A stretch of DNA of 64,000 nucleotides from Notospermus geniculatus (taxonomy: Eukaryota; Nemertea; Pilidiophora; Heteronemertea; Lineidae). The stretch covers positions 64,871-128,870 of the forward strand of contig NMRB01000687.1 of the NCBI GenBank assembly GCA_002633025.1, in the 5' to 3' direction. The stretch's first letter is position 1, and every line of letters starts with the position of its first letter. Under the pieces are notes generated by a model. That model was not told the origin of the DNA. It saw nothing but the letters and a program-made list of their open reading frames with translations, and made no database searches. Below are positions 1 through 10,887 of the stretch, piece after piece. The position numbers and the translations under genes were made by a program.

Positions 1-650
1 ACGGTCTTCTTGAGGTTTTCTGTGATGTCTTGGAGCGATGCTCGACATGTAATAATGTGAATATGATGTTTGCTCTCCCTGCCTGGCCAGCAAGTGGATT
101 GAGCTGCTCCCTAGGTGCACTTGGGTGGAGCTAAGTTTTTGTGTAGTTGACGATGTGGGACACATCTCCTCTGAGGAGGGACGTATGTGACGGTGTAATA
201 ATTTGTCTGTCTTGGCAGCCCATAGGTTGCAGCCCGTACTGTGGCGCCGCGCAGCGGAGTTAGTAAAAATCATCTGGCTCTACCATGTGTCTTCGGACAG
301 AGCCCGCGCTCTACAAATTGTCAATTGTTTTGTGGAGTTTATGAGAATAAAAGCTAGAACCGAATCCGAATTGTCGTTATCTGAGGTAAGAGACATCAGT
401 ACCTCACAATATGATGAAAAGTATGGTGCACAGAGCAAGTCACAATGTGTGGATTTTTTTAATCGTTTAATCGTCCGTGACGTGGCGCTGAAGAACAACT
501 CAGTTAAAACTATGACGTCGAAAGTCAAGCCATCGTTGTTTGCCATTTAATTCTGAAACTACACCCTACTTATAGCCCTAATTTTTCCTGAAGTAGTCCA
601 TTGAATTTCGAATTTTACACGTTCAGCATCAAGCGAAGGACTGCCACAAT
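1..650. other. Intergenic sequence, no supported gene
   Basis: A 115-codon plus-strand reading frame (203-550) is overlapped almost completely by an 88-codon frame on the other strand. It has no recognisable domain, signal peptide or splice context. I see no other gene in this stretch. Confidence 0.4.
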
Positions 651-988
651 ATACTGTATCCGATGTGTTTAGTGGCCGTGGTTAGGAAGGTCGTCCTACC
701 TTGATTTTCTAATTACACACGTTCCCGGCCACCAAGTAGAGCGCATAGGGGTAACAAAATTATTGTCCTTGGAGCGTAACAACACAACCACATTGGTCAG
801 ACATCCCATGTCGTTTTCCCCATAAATGAAACGCGATCCCCATCCCGAGGTAGTTGTCGAACTTGACCCTCTTGTAGGATTGCGTATCATCCACTACTAC
901 ATGCCCTTTTGTTAGACTGTATTTTATAACTTGCCGGGAACGTGTATAATTAGAAAATCAAAATCCCTAAACACATCGGATACAGTAT
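651..988. mobile_element. Short inverted-repeat element (MITE-like)
   Basis: The ends are inverted copies: ATACTGTATCCGATGTGTTT at the left matches the reverse complement at 969-988. Further in, a second paired block (about 700-734 with 932-962, around TTGATTTTCTAATTAC) extends the arms. The arm spacing differs by about 30 bases, so one arm has an indel. No coding capacity is seen. No clear target-site duplication was found. Confidence 0.6.
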
Positions 989-1430
989 CTGAATGTTCTC
1001 AAACGAAAATTCAAGCGGGAACATGTTGAATTTCATCGATGGAATGGACTATTTTAGCGTAAACAACAGACCGAAGAGCAACGTCATTGATTCTGAATGA
1101 CGTATTGCATATAACATCAAGAACGATGCGCGACGTCAGTGACGTTTTCAACGTCGCAACGCATGCTCTTTTGTGTTAAAACTGAGTTGTTCCCCATCGC
1201 CTCCTTTGGGCACTCCAGTCGGGTTCCTCATTTGTAAATCAATACATTTAAATAAATTACTAATATACAACTGTTTTATTCCTTTATTTTCTTTAAATAC
1301 CTTACTATAAAGCATTTGCAGCGGAGCAAAAGTAAAGCAATCAAATGCATGAACGGACTCAACGTGAAAGGAATGCAACATTGTACCACTATCATCCATA
1401 CCAATATGCAAATTTCATAAATATCGGATG
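989..1430. other. Intergenic sequence, nothing recognised
   Basis: No gene or clear repeat was seen. Minus-strand frames of 85-87 codons here (1148-1533) lack any recognisable motif and run into the ATGGATAT repeat. Confidence 0.4.
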
Positions 1431-1595
1431 AAAATATTATGTAACCAGTTGGATGAAAAATGGATATAGATCTGATAAAAATGGATATACATTTCTGATG
1501 AAAATTGGATATCCAGGCATTTTCAATATCCAATTTTCATCTGGCTGATGAAAAATGGATATATAAAATGCCTGGATATCCAATTTTCATCCAAC
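1430..1595. repeat. Degenerate GATGAAAAATGGATAT repeat with a hairpin
   Basis: The unit GATGAAAAATGGATAT recurs about six times on both strands. The segment around 1497-1545 folds back on itself (GATGAAAATTGGATATCC against GGATATCCAATTTTCATC-like sequence). It looks like simple-repeat expansion with a local inversion. Confidence 0.6.
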
Positions 1596-1984
1596 ATTTT
1601 TGCTTGTGTATTTGAAGTACGCATGTCGAGTAGGAATTCCGCCCGAACTGCAACTCGAGTTCCTCGAGTACTCGAGTTGTTGAAAGATGTCGTCTGCTAG
1701 TAATGTCAGTACCATGCCTTTGCTGTTTGAGTTCCTTTCAGACTTTTTAGGCCAGAACATGCTAAATGAGGTTTGTTGGCCGAATGAACGAATTTTCTTA
1801 CATATACTGCTCAAAAAAGTTAAGGACCACTTTTTTCATGACTCATAATTCTGTTTCAGGCATTGCTTCAGAACACGTTATGCAACAACTGAAACTTACC
1901 ACATCTGTTATTATAACAGTGTGTTTGAGGTCATCCAGGACAGTTGATACCATTTTCAGCTGTAAAAACTCTCACTGTCGAGAA

Positions 1985-2175
1985 GGGTTCACTAGTCCGA
2001 AGGTTCGGTAGTCCGAAGGTTCACTAGTCCGAAGGTCCACTGGTCCGAAGGTTCAGTAGTCCGAAAATTAAGGTTCACTGGTCCGAAGGTTCACTAGTCC
2101 GAAGGTCCACTAGTCCGAAGGTCCACTAGTCCGAAAGTCCACTAAATCGATGGTCCACTAGTCCGAAAGTTGATT
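1985..2175 (+). repeat. Tandem array of GGTTCACTAGTCCGAA units
   Basis: About eleven 16-18-base units built on CACTAGTCCGAAGGT follow each other, with variants (GGTAGTCCGAA, CACTAAATCGA). There is no spacer diversity, so this is a minisatellite, not a CRISPR array. Confidence 0.85.
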
Positions 2176-3456
2176 AGTCAATTCGATGGGTTCGGCAGCG
2201 GATGTGTGAGCTAAAAGTAGATGAGGGTGGGATGTGGCGACTGGATGGGTCAGAATTAAACGGGAAAGTGGTGGATCATTACTAATATCAGCGCCTACTC
2301 CCTTGAGTAACTGTGAACATCCAGTTTGCATAGTGTAGGAGATGCTGTATACGATGTATCTTTTTGATATCCATATGATGAAACTGACGGTTAAATGCAG
2401 ATGGACCACAGATCGACCTATATTATTTGTCGCCGACGCTACTACAATGGTGTTAGACTGGTACCCTGTCTTTATAGATGGCTGAAAATATAAAGACAGG
2501 AACGGGGCGCCATTTTGAACCATATTGATGACGTAGTACATTCTATTTTTAGCACTCCTCGGGGTATTTCCCAGCACTATGTCCAGCTTTCAATAAACCC
2601 TGCTTTGTTCCGCCGAAATTTTCTTGGAGTTTACCTCATGATCTAGGCCTACTCGCACTCCAGCAGGAGGACTACCCACCAGAGTGGGGGAAGCATGTGA
2701 TGGATGCAAGCAAGGCCTACCACAACGGCAAACTTTGTGCACTGCTGCTGCTGTAGTGTGTGCACTGCATGCAGAGTTTAGGCCTATCTGCCCTCACAAG
2801 ACCGAGACGAAAAAACAAAGGACTCCCAGTATGCCTACATACAACATACCGTGAAAAAACGCACGCCTCCTCCCTCGTAAACCTACCAGTTTCCAACCCA
2901 AGTGAGACGAACATAATTAATCCATGCTGCTGTCACCTAGTCAGTTCATGCAGTTCAACCGTCAAAATACACGTGTTCCAGGCTATATTTAGAACAAATT
3001 CATAACATTTCCACTCTCCACGCATAAAAAGCGTCTCCACGCATAGAACCTGCGCAGAAATCTGCGCAGATGTGGAAAAACGAATTAGGCGGAATTCCGA
3101 CTAATTCAATACAAAATGGTGGTCCGTGCTTGTCGTTATAGTGCAGTAGAGCGTAGCGCCACGTAGCGGAACGACAAGGAACTAGTCTACAATGGTGTCG
3201 ACGTCATTGCCTGCGATCGAGGCTTGTGATATCTTGAGTCCTCCAGACAGTCAAAGTCCGATGCGTTTCCACATTGGTATTCCACTTCATTAACAGAGAG
3301 GTTAAATCAAACAGTGAGCCAAATTAAGGATAATGAATTGACTCATAATTTCAGTCATTTGACTGGGCTCGAATTTTCTGGCCGCCATCTTGAAATCCTT
3401 TATTTTGAGCTCAAAATCGATAGGCATCTTCCCATGTGTTTGACCATTTACACCAC

Positions 3457-3515
3457 TTCGGACTAGTGAACCTTCGGACTAGTGAACCTTCGGACTAGTG
3501 AACCTTCGGACTAGT
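3457..3515 (-). repeat. Inverted short copy of the CACTAGTCCGAAGG array
   Basis: About three and a half units of CTTCGGACTAGTGAAC, the reverse complement of the unit at 1985-2175. With the left array this makes a widely spaced inverted pair inside the Tc1-like element. Confidence 0.85.
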
Positions 3516-3592
3516 GAGATGTTCCCAAAACTGTCAAATGAAAATTAAGTTGTGCACAAAATGATAAGTGGTCCCTAGCATTTTTTGAGCAG

Positions 3593-4146
3593 TGTGTTTT
3601 CCAGCGAATTCGACGACTTTTTGCTGTGGTCGCCATGTTGTCACGCCGGTCCTGATTTCATCGAGGGATCAACCCGAGCAACGAACTAGGTCAACTCTGA
3701 CGTCAAAAGAGTAGCAACTCGAGGAATTTATGGAGTTCGGGTGCGACTCGACACGACCGATTGAACCTCGGGTTCCAGAGTCGAACCGGCCAAAAGACAA
3801 GGTGAAACATCTCCAACATGTCTAAAGCCCATGACTGTACCAAGTTAAAACGTGTGTGTCAAGTAAAGGACGCTAGCCTCCCCCTGGTTTATGATGCCCT
3901 AGTATTATTGTACATATACTGTATACCCTGCAATCAGTGGCCGCGCGGGAAACGGAATTCACGCGAGATCATTGATTATACATGTTGGGTTTGAATACGT
4001 AATGTAGAAACCACGGATAAATGGAACATGACGTCTGACGGCAATGGCTATTGTCGGATTTCTAGGCCTAGTTCCTTCATGAATGGCTGTAATTTTGTTC
4101 ATTTTTCTTTCGTTGTAAAGGAAGTAACACCTGGTCTCTTTTCTGT
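3593..4146. other. Intergenic sequence, nothing recognised
   Basis: No supported gene, repeat or RNA was found here on either strand. Confidence 0.4.
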
Positions 4147-4305
4147 TAAACGGCCCATACACGATCAATATTATTGCACAATATGAGGATCACAATGGGC
4201 AATATTATTGCCAATCTATCTTCTACCCATCATGCGAAAAGCACACGACCACCCATTTGGGCCCCATATTGTGCAGTAATATTGCGCCGTGTATGGGCGG
4301 CTTTA
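4147..4305. mobile_element. Short inverted-repeat element, TAAACGGCCCATACACG ends
   Basis: The ends pair over about 50 bases: GGCCCATACACGATCAATAT at the left matches the reverse complement of the right end (GCCCATACACGGCGCAATAT), and the match continues through ATTGCACAATATG. It is about 159 bp with no coding potential. Its superfamily is not clear. Confidence 0.65.
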
Positions 4306-4306
4306 C

Positions 4307-4985
4307 GCACGTCTGGTATGCCCGTTGCGCTACCAACTCAAAATCAGGCCTGTTCAACCGGAGGCGTGGTTTCCCGCCGCGGCCTCTTATGGCAGGGAAT
4401 ACAGTTCATTGGTTCATTCGATATCATAATTAGGTATGTGCAGCAAATAACGCTCTGCGCCTCTAGTCGTTTTATGTTAGAAAAAAGCAGATTAATCGGT
4501 CGGCATGATCGATTAGGAACACTCTGGTAGTTCCCCGAGGCTTTCTGTAATTCTACCTAATGTTGGTTCATTCGGCTTGCCGTTGATTTACGCTGACAGA
4601 GAATTTGGTTATCATCATGAGTGCCAGCAGTGTCATGACTTACTCTCAGGACACGTCATGTAGCCATTCATAATGGAAGAACGGTGATGTTTTCCTTTGT
4701 GTAGGTATGGTTAAAGGGAACGTCTTCAATCTCCTATCTGGTACAGGTCGCGGAAGTCAGGACGGATGTATCTGTCAATTCACCCTGCCAAGCTTCAGCA
4801 TTTTCAGAGTCAAAGAGAGCACGAGTCATTGAGACGTCAGCGTTGTGATTTGCTGCTTCAGTATCTTTTGGGCTCGCTTGCGACTGGATACAACTAGTCG
4901 CCACGGAGCTCCCTGCTGGCGACCCGGCGGATCTAGCTTGAACTGGAGGCGATTGATCAGTCGCCACAAACGGTCGATGCACCTT
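4307..4985. other. Intergenic sequence, nothing recognised
   Basis: A 118-codon plus frame (4174-4530) overlaps the preceding element and has no domain. No gene is supported. The last six bases (4980-4985, CACCTT) are the left target-duplication copy of the following palindrome. Confidence 0.4.
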
Positions 4986-6693
4986 TATGGCATGATATCC
5001 GTTGCAAAATTCGACACCAAACATATTTATGTTGGAAGTGTATATTTGCATGGGACATACACATTTATGTTCGATAAAACTTAATGTGTGCATGCGATAA
5101 AGTTCATATTCATGTTCGATGTTACATCTATGCATGGGCTAAAATTACATTTATGTTCGATGTGACTTCCGCTTTTGTGCGAACTCGGAATTCTGGGTAA
5201 CTTTGAAAGGATGACCCTGATTGGCTCCCGTGTTTTAAGGCCATGTAAATGAAATAGTTGGTTAACATCCTTCGACTCTCAATTGTCTGAGGAGGGCGGG
5301 AGGTCTTTTAAATTTTTTTCTTGAGTTTGAGATGCATGTTACCATGGTAACCATCTTGATGAGGCCGAATTTGATTGGATATTGGTTTATGGTGATGTCC
5401 CATGATGCCTGGCGTGAATGAAGAAAAATGTGCAGGTGAAGGGTGCAGGAAGGAAGCAATGTCCATCTAGGGCTTTTTCGGACAATAGCACCGGTTTCCT
5501 CCTATCCGACGATCGGTTGGTACCTATTTTCGGACAAAGTTTATTTGACGGAACTTTTGTTTGTTAAGGTCACTGAACACAATGGTGACATTTTTTTTAA
5601 ATTTCGACCCTTAATTCCCTTTTTCAACCCGGAAGTAAGCCTTTTTCTCGGAAAGTATTAGTCATACGACAATGGGACCACTTGCATTCGATTCTACGGG
5701 AAATTTTACATATAATATGTTAATCTTATCAAAATCGGAGAGGGTCGAAATTTTAACAAAAATCCAAAATCCAAAATACCCCTTTGGATTTTTGTTAAAA
5801 TTTCGACCCTCTCCGATTTTGATAAGATTAACATATCATATGTAACATTTCCCGTAGAATCGAATGCAAGTGGTCCCATTGTCGTATGACTAATACTTTC
5901 CGAGAAAAAGGCTTACTTCCGGGTTGAAAAAGGGAATTAAGGGTCGAAATTTAAAAAAAATGTCACCATTGTGTTCAGTGACCTTAACAAACAAAAGTTC
6001 CGTCAAATAAACTTTGTCCGAAAATAGGTACCAACCGATCGTCGGATAGGAGGAAACCGGTGCTATTGTCCGAAAAAGCCCTAGATGGACATTGCTTCCT
6101 TCCTGCACCCTTCACCTGCACATTTTTCTTCATTCACGCCAGGCATCATGGGACATCACCATAAACCAATATCCAATCAAATTCGGCCTCATCAAGATGG
6201 TTACCATGGTAACATGCATCTCAAACTCAAGAAAAAAATTTAAAAGACCTCCCGCCCTCCTCAGACAATTGAGAGTCGAAGGATGTTAACCAACTATTTC
6301 ATTTACATGGCCTTAAAACACGGGAGCCAATCAGGGTCATCCTTTCAAAGTTACCCAGAATTCCGAGTTCGCACAAAAGCGGAAGTCACATCGAACATAA
6401 ATGTAATTTTAGCGCATGCATGGATGTGACATCGGACATGAATGTGAACTTTTACCATACGCACACGTTACGTTTTCATTACCCACAATTCCGAGTTCGC
6501 ATGAAACCGGAAGTAGCATCGAACATAAATGTAATTTTAGCCCATGCATAGATGTAACGTCGAACATGAATATGAACTTTATCGCATGCACACATTAAGT
6601 TTTATCGAACATAAATGTGTATGTCCCATGCAAATATACACTTCCAACATAAATATGTTTGGTGTCGAATTTTGCGACGGATATCATGCCATA
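4986..6693. mobile_element. Large foldback palindrome (1.7 kb)
   Basis: The left arm (4986-5768) and right arm (5783-6693) are near-perfect reverse complements around a loop of about 14 bases at 5769-5782. A 65-codon and a 72-codon frame occur identically on opposite strands of the two arms, showing how little they have diverged. The ends are TATGGCATGATATCCG. CACCTT flanks both sides (4980-4985 and 6694-6699), a probable 6-bp target duplication. The right arm is 128 bp longer because a segment beginning near TTACCCA-AATTCCGAGTTC is duplicated (about 6418-6545). There is no transposase. It resembles a Foldback-type or very long-TIR nonautonomous element; a local inverted duplication is the alternative. 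Confidence 0.8.
6418..6545. repeat. Duplicated ~128-bp unit within the right palindrome arm
   Basis: The right arm contains two diverged copies of a block with AATTCCGAGTTCGCA, GGAAGT, ATCGAACATAAATG and ATGCATGGATG, whereas the left arm has one. The copies differ at many positions, so the duplication is older than the last homogenisation of the arms, or the left arm lost one unit. Confidence 0.6.
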
Positions 6694-7538
6694 CACCTTT
6701 GCAACTCGCTGGAACTGAGAATATGCCACATGTTCACATGTTGCCCATGTTCTACCTTCTACCTACTACTTGTATCTACTTTCGTTCAGTCGCTGCGATG
6801 TACGCGGACTTTCGTCTGATCAGTGCCAGTTTTCTGAACGAAACCAAGTCTCAACGCCCCCGACGTTAGCTGGGTTGCTGCCAGTCGCAAGTGCTATGTA
6901 CGCGGTCAGTATATGACGACTGATTGGATACTCCTAGTTTTCCGAGCTGCTGAATTTGCGATATGCGTGCAGCGCGTACATCACCAGCGACTGATCAGAT
7001 CAATTGCTTCCAGTCGCAAGTGCAGTGTATGCTAGGCTTTACAAGACGCAGAGCTCACACCAAATTACTGTTCCGTAAAATTCTGCAAGCGACTTCACTT
7101 TTTCTTGGGTGGCAGCGCTCTGTAATGAAGATAAATAGAGGGTTTCGCAATCGCCCGGATAGACCACCGACAGGTAACGATTTTCTATTACTCTGAGTAT
7201 ACTCGAACAATAGAAACGTAGTCGTCGGGCTAACCGGGGGTTGCGGAAACTCCGTAATATCTCTGGCGCCAGGAGCTTTGCGATTTTACTCGATTTATCG
7301 TCCGGGAATGAGCAGGGTCATCTTCACGCAACTCCTAATGTAAGTCACAGGCTGAGCCTTCCCCAAGAACCAGAGGTTCGTGGCAGTTTCTGTCTAAGGG
7401 TAGAATGGTATGGCATTTATTCATGGTTTCAAATCGTTATGATGACCTCAAGTAATAGCAAAAGAAAGACGTTGTGCTGATGTCAGCTCCACCTACGATT
7501 GCTTGCGCCACGACGGAACAGTCAGCATCAAGTGAAAA
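6694..7538. other. Intergenic sequence with weak local repeats
   Basis: A short phrase around CCAGTCGCAAGTGC occurs twice (about 6893 and 7010). No gene is supported; the open frames are short and lack domains. Confidence 0.35.
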
Positions 7539-7539
7539 A

Positions 7540-8376
7540 ATCACGGTCAGGTCGCAAAATTGAGAATGTGAGCGCTCATCGTGGAACAGGCGGCATCTGG
7601 ACACGTCGGAATCGTAACCCTACAGTATCGTAAAGATCTGACAGTCATGCGACTAGTGAACATGTGACTTTTTCAAGACGGCAGCACCCATGCATAGTTT
7701 TAAAATGCTGGGCCCGGTTGCACGAAACTCACGACAGCGCTATCTTGGTGTTAGCGCTATCTTGATGTTAAATGACGCAAAAGAACAATGGATTTTTACG
7801 TCATCTAACATGAAGATAGCGCTAACAGCAAGATAGCGCTGTCGTGAGTTTCGTGCAACCGGGCCCTGGTCACTCATTGGTTAACAAAATAAACCCAACT
7901 TTTGGATAATCGCGCACGACGTCTTAACTCGAGTGTGGTCGATTGCAAATGGATTACGCCCGTCGGTATCATAATTCGTGGTGGCGCAGAATTTCAACAT
8001 GTTCAAATCTTGCGATTCATGATATTTTTGATCGGCGACTGCTGCCGATTGTCGAAACGGCTCTCGCAAAATAAGACGCAACGGCGGTCATGTCGCACCA
8101 TACTGACGACTGATTTGTCTCACGTCATGTCGACCTCACGCCAAGGTCGACCTTGCGACGGCACAGAGCAGGCGGCGACTCACTTTTTCGGATCGCCTTG
8201 CGTCTGAGCCACGACCGCGCGGAACAAATCAGTCGCCGATATGGTGTGACATGCGTGCAGTTGCGTCTCACCTGCGACGGTCAACCTGAATCGAGTTACG
8301 ATTGCCTGCGCGCAGATGCCGTCTGTTCCACGATGAGCGCACATATTTTCACTTTTGCGACCTGGACCCATATGTG
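7540..8376. repeat. Spaced inverted repeat with ~65-bp arms
   Basis: Segment 7540-7602 (GGTCAGGTCGCAAAA then GCGCTCATCGTGGAACAG) matches the reverse complement of about 8311-8376. The 700 bp between them contains another complete inverted-repeat element (7710-7866). This is probably an old nonautonomous transposon that received a second one. Its exact ends are not defined. Confidence 0.55.
7710..7866. mobile_element. MITE with GGCCCGGTTGCACGAA ends
   Basis: A compact 157-bp element whose terminal repeats pair almost perfectly for about 60 bases, starting GGCCCGGTTGCACGAAACTC and continuing through GACAGCGCTATCTT. The direct repeat CTG can be read on both sides if the ends are taken as GGCCCGG, a possible 3-bp target duplication as in PIF/Harbinger-type elements. 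It sits inside the 7540-8376 inverted repeat. Confidence 0.8.
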
Positions 8377-8575
8377 ACCTGGCACAACAAAATAAGTCGG
8401 AGGTCGCACAGAAGAAGACCGAAGTTGACACCAGACAACAACTACAGAAATCGACAAAGTCAAATTTCACAATGGGCAGACAATCCTGAAATCATCGAAC
8501 CGTTGGTGTCACCTTGGACATGTTCGGTCTTCTTCTGTGCGCATTCCGACTCATTTTGCTGTGCCGGGTCACATA
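8371..8575. mobile_element. MITE with TATGTGACCYGGCACA ends
   Basis: The ends pair over about 70 bases (TATGTGACCTGGCACAACAA at the left against the reverse complement of the right end, TATGTGACCCGGCACAGCAA), including the inner block CAGAAGAAGACCGAA. Size is 205 bp. There is no coding capacity. Confidence 0.75.
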
Positions 8576-8684
8576 TTCATAAAGCCTTGCTAGCTTAGTT
8601 GGCTACTAGCTGTGTACATTGGCCTGTACAAACTAGGCACTTTAGCAGGCAACTAAGCCTAGCAGGGTTTTATGAATATGGGTC
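8572..8684. mobile_element. MITE with ATATTCATAAA ends, abutting the previous element
   Basis: The left end CATATTCATAAAGCCTTGCT and the right end (reverse complement CATATTCATAAAACCCTGCT) pair, followed by a CTTAGTTG block on each side. The element directly abuts, or slightly overlaps, the 8371-8575 element. Confidence 0.65.
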
Positions 8685-9036
8685 CTGGCCGTGATTTCTT
8701 CACTTAATGTCGACTGCACCGTGGCAACGCAGGCAATCGTCGCGCGACCTGACATCAGCATATGGGACGCAAGGTGCTGTACCTCAATCCCCCATGCACC
8801 AGCTGACAACAACAGGGCAGACTCTGGCGTGGACTAATGTCAAGTTGAGTTGCAACCAGTGACTGACACTGTTGTTCGTCGAAGGAAAAAATCGACCGAA
8901 GCTGGTAGCGCAGGTATACGGCGATTTCAATGAAAGCCATGTCTATGAGCTAAATCCTATGTGTGCCTCCACATCTCCGCGAGTTATATGTCAGGAGACA
9001 CGATTGCAGGAATTATTATGCATGGTGCTACCAGCC

Positions 9037-9608
9037 AATATTCACCCCGGCGAATCAGTATCCTGGGCGCCGAGTCTTCGGGTGGCAAGTGCAGATTCCG
9101 AGTCCCCCGGTATTCCTGAATCCCGCGCGAAGAAACGACAGCGATGAGAATGCGACCTCTCCTGCTTCATCAGCATGGTAAGATTACTTGGTCACACCTG
9201 CATTCGGATCTCAATATGCGTAGCAAATTATGCTAGCATTGATTAAGAAATCGGTCGCTCTTGACAGCGTCACGGAGCGAAAAACTTCGAATGCCTGGTG
9301 CGTGCCGTAGGCCTACTGACAGCCGTCTGGCTGGCCGTGGCGATCAGAGGCTTATATTTACAATATTCTACAAATACATTCAAAATAAGTACATGTAACT
9401 GATTACGGCAGGTTATTCACTCTAGATCAGAATGCACTGCAAAAAATCTTACACTTACTATGGCATTTGGGAGCTTGAACATCTTTTTCTGGCCCTTCCT
9501 CGGGCGAGGACGCCATTTTGTGCGGGATTCAGGAAGACACGGACTCGGAATCAGCACTTGCCACGCCGAAGAGTCGGCGCTCAGGATGCTGATTCGCCGG
9601 GGTGATAT
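9037..9608. repeat. Inverted repeat with ~90-bp arms (CACCCCGGCGAATCAG)
   Basis: Block 9037-9125 (ATTCACCCCGGCGAATCAG, then GAGTCTTCGG, then GATTCCGAGTCC) matches the reverse complement of 9520-9608. The 390-bp interior holds nothing recognisable. It is probably a decayed transposon end pair or an inverted duplication. Confidence 0.6.
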
Positions 9609-9649
9609 TTTAGTGGCCCGCTGAAAACCTGGATGTTGTATACAAAATG

Positions 9650-10330
9650 TAACAGTTTTGATCTAAGGAAGTGTTGATAAACAACATCCCGTTAATCAGA
9701 ATGATCTTGTCATGTTCACTCTATGGTAGTGAATTCCTATTCAATCTCAGTAATACCAGTATCACACTTCTGGAACGGACTCAAAGATACTTAGTTCGCT
9801 ATTTTTTGTTAGGTGTGAGGAGGCCACCGCATATGACGAAGTTCTCCGTGTCAAACTTCGTCATATGCGGGATTCCGTGTCAAACTTCGTCATATGCGGT
9901 GGCCTCCTCACTGGGGTTAATCCCATTAGAGTGTTATACTGACAAACTGAAACTGAACCCCTTTGGGCGTCTCTGTAATAGCAATCGTGACACAAGTACA
10001 TGTATCGTGAACGCCATGTTTTGGCGCCGACTATGTCTGACTTTCTTCATCGAGAAATCGCCAATAAAGCAAACTGGCCTTTTTCCGAATTGCCTCGAAG
10101 CAATCGCAAATTATGATATGTACGATATTCTGATCAATTAGGTCCGAAGCTAGGAATTCCGTGAACGGAATGTATGGCCCAAGATCGTCTCCAAATCAGT
10201 CAAAAAGTATGCCAAAAACCATTGGCGTGAATAACTCTCCAGAAAACCTGAACTAGCTAGGTTTAGTGAAATCCACACGTCCCTTAGCTATCATCCGTGT
10301 ATAGTTTTATCTATAGTTTCCTAAGTATCG
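9650..10330 (+). pseudogene. LINE reverse-transcriptase C-terminal fragment
   Basis: The plus frame 9671-10141 (156 codons) reads like the region downstream of the reverse-transcriptase thumb in animal APE-type LINEs: a CSLYGSE motif, then a segment on LLERTQRYLVRYFLLG, then SLGLIPLEC and a FGRLC block. These are the usual landmarks of LINE ORF2 C-termini. Upstream catalytic domains are absent, so this copy is 5'-truncated. The frame is broken by a snap-back insertion at 9814-9911 that adds foreign residues in the middle of the alignment. After the stop at 10141 the same kind of sequence seems to continue degenerately to about 10330. Clade assignment is not possible by eye. It differs from the two LINEs at 49-54 kb. 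Confidence 0.6.
9814..9911. repeat. Snap-back hairpin inside the LINE fragment
   Basis: GTGAGGAGGCCACCGCATAT at 9814 and following is matched by its reverse complement ending at 9911. Between them the phrase CCGTGTCAAACTTCGTCATA occurs twice in direct orientation. The structure fits template switching or fold-back synthesis that duplicated about 30 bases in inverted and then direct order. Confidence 0.75.
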
Positions 10331-10463
10331 CGCTCAGTTTCTCTTCCATCGATTTAAAAAATACCCCCCATCATCTCTTCTAACTAAATGAAGTTGAAAT
10401 AGTTGACCTCAAAAGATCATGGCTTTATGGATTGTTTTTCTTCCTGCTGAGGTATAGGCCTAC

Positions 10464-10887
10464 TTTGTGACCCGATCTGCCAGAAGTGGGCGCATGTCGC
10501 ACGTGATCAGCACTGGTCATCAGTTTACTCAAGTATTGTCACTGCTGTCCACAACTATAGTCAGCCTGCAGAGACGTACATTTCAGCTATTGTGTTGTAT
10601 GGCCATTAATGCCCGTGTCACACTGTCCCGAAATTAAACTCCCGATGGCCACACGATTATGGAATTTTGAATTTTGCGTGAAGATGGCCCCGAATTCAAC
10701 TTCCAGAATCTTGCAAATTTTCTATCCCAACCGGGATCTTCTTCAGGCTGGCACTTATCAGTAAGATTTCCTAGCGTTTCCATTAATTCGTGTGGCCATC
10801 GGGTGTCAACTTCGGGACAGTGTGACACGGGCATAACCCTTTCCTCGTTTGCGACTTGCGCTTCTTTTGTTAGATCGGGTCACATTT
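10464..10887. mobile_element. Outer inverted-repeat element, TGTGACCCGATCT ends
   Basis: TTTGTGACCCGATCT at the left and AGATCGGGTCACATTT at the right are inverted copies; the arms continue more weakly (GCGCATGTCGCA and GCGCAAGTCGCA). The element was split by the 224-bp element at 10610-10833. The terminus resembles the TGTGACCYGGCACA family at 8371. Confidence 0.6.
10610..10833. mobile_element. Inner MITE with TAA target duplication
   Basis: Terminal repeats start TGCCCGTGTCACACTGTCCC and pair with the reverse complement at the right end. TAA flanks both sides (10607-10609 and 10834-10836), matching the 3-bp TWA preference of PIF/Harbinger elements. Inside, 10700-10762 carries a degenerate copy of the CCGGTTGGG hairpin motif described at 17331. 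Confidence 0.75.

Larger units (their letters stand above)
1807..3592. mobile_element. Tc1/mariner-like nonautonomous element
   Basis: The left end CTGCTCAAAAAAGTTAAGGA and the reverse complement of the right end (CTGCTCAAAAAATGCTAGGG) form imperfect terminal inverted repeats. CTGCTCAAAAAA is a common Tc1-like terminus. The left flank is TA, as expected for this superfamily, but the right flank is TG, so the target duplication has decayed or the boundary is off. Opposed arrays of a TAGTCCGAAGG unit lie near both ends. No transposase frame survives, although a 139-codon minus frame at 2158-2577 is open. Whether this is one insertion or several pieces is inference. Confidence 0.5.

Noticed and set aside
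203-550. A 115-codon frame as a gene
   Set aside because: Mirrored by an antisense frame of similar length, with no domain or promoter evidence.
1985-2175. CRISPR-like array
   Set aside because: Units follow directly without variable spacers, in animal DNA; it is a minisatellite.
5262-6289. Identical small proteins (65 and 72 residues) on both arms of the palindrome
   Set aside because: Identity follows from the inverted duplication; there is no domain, start context or codon signal.
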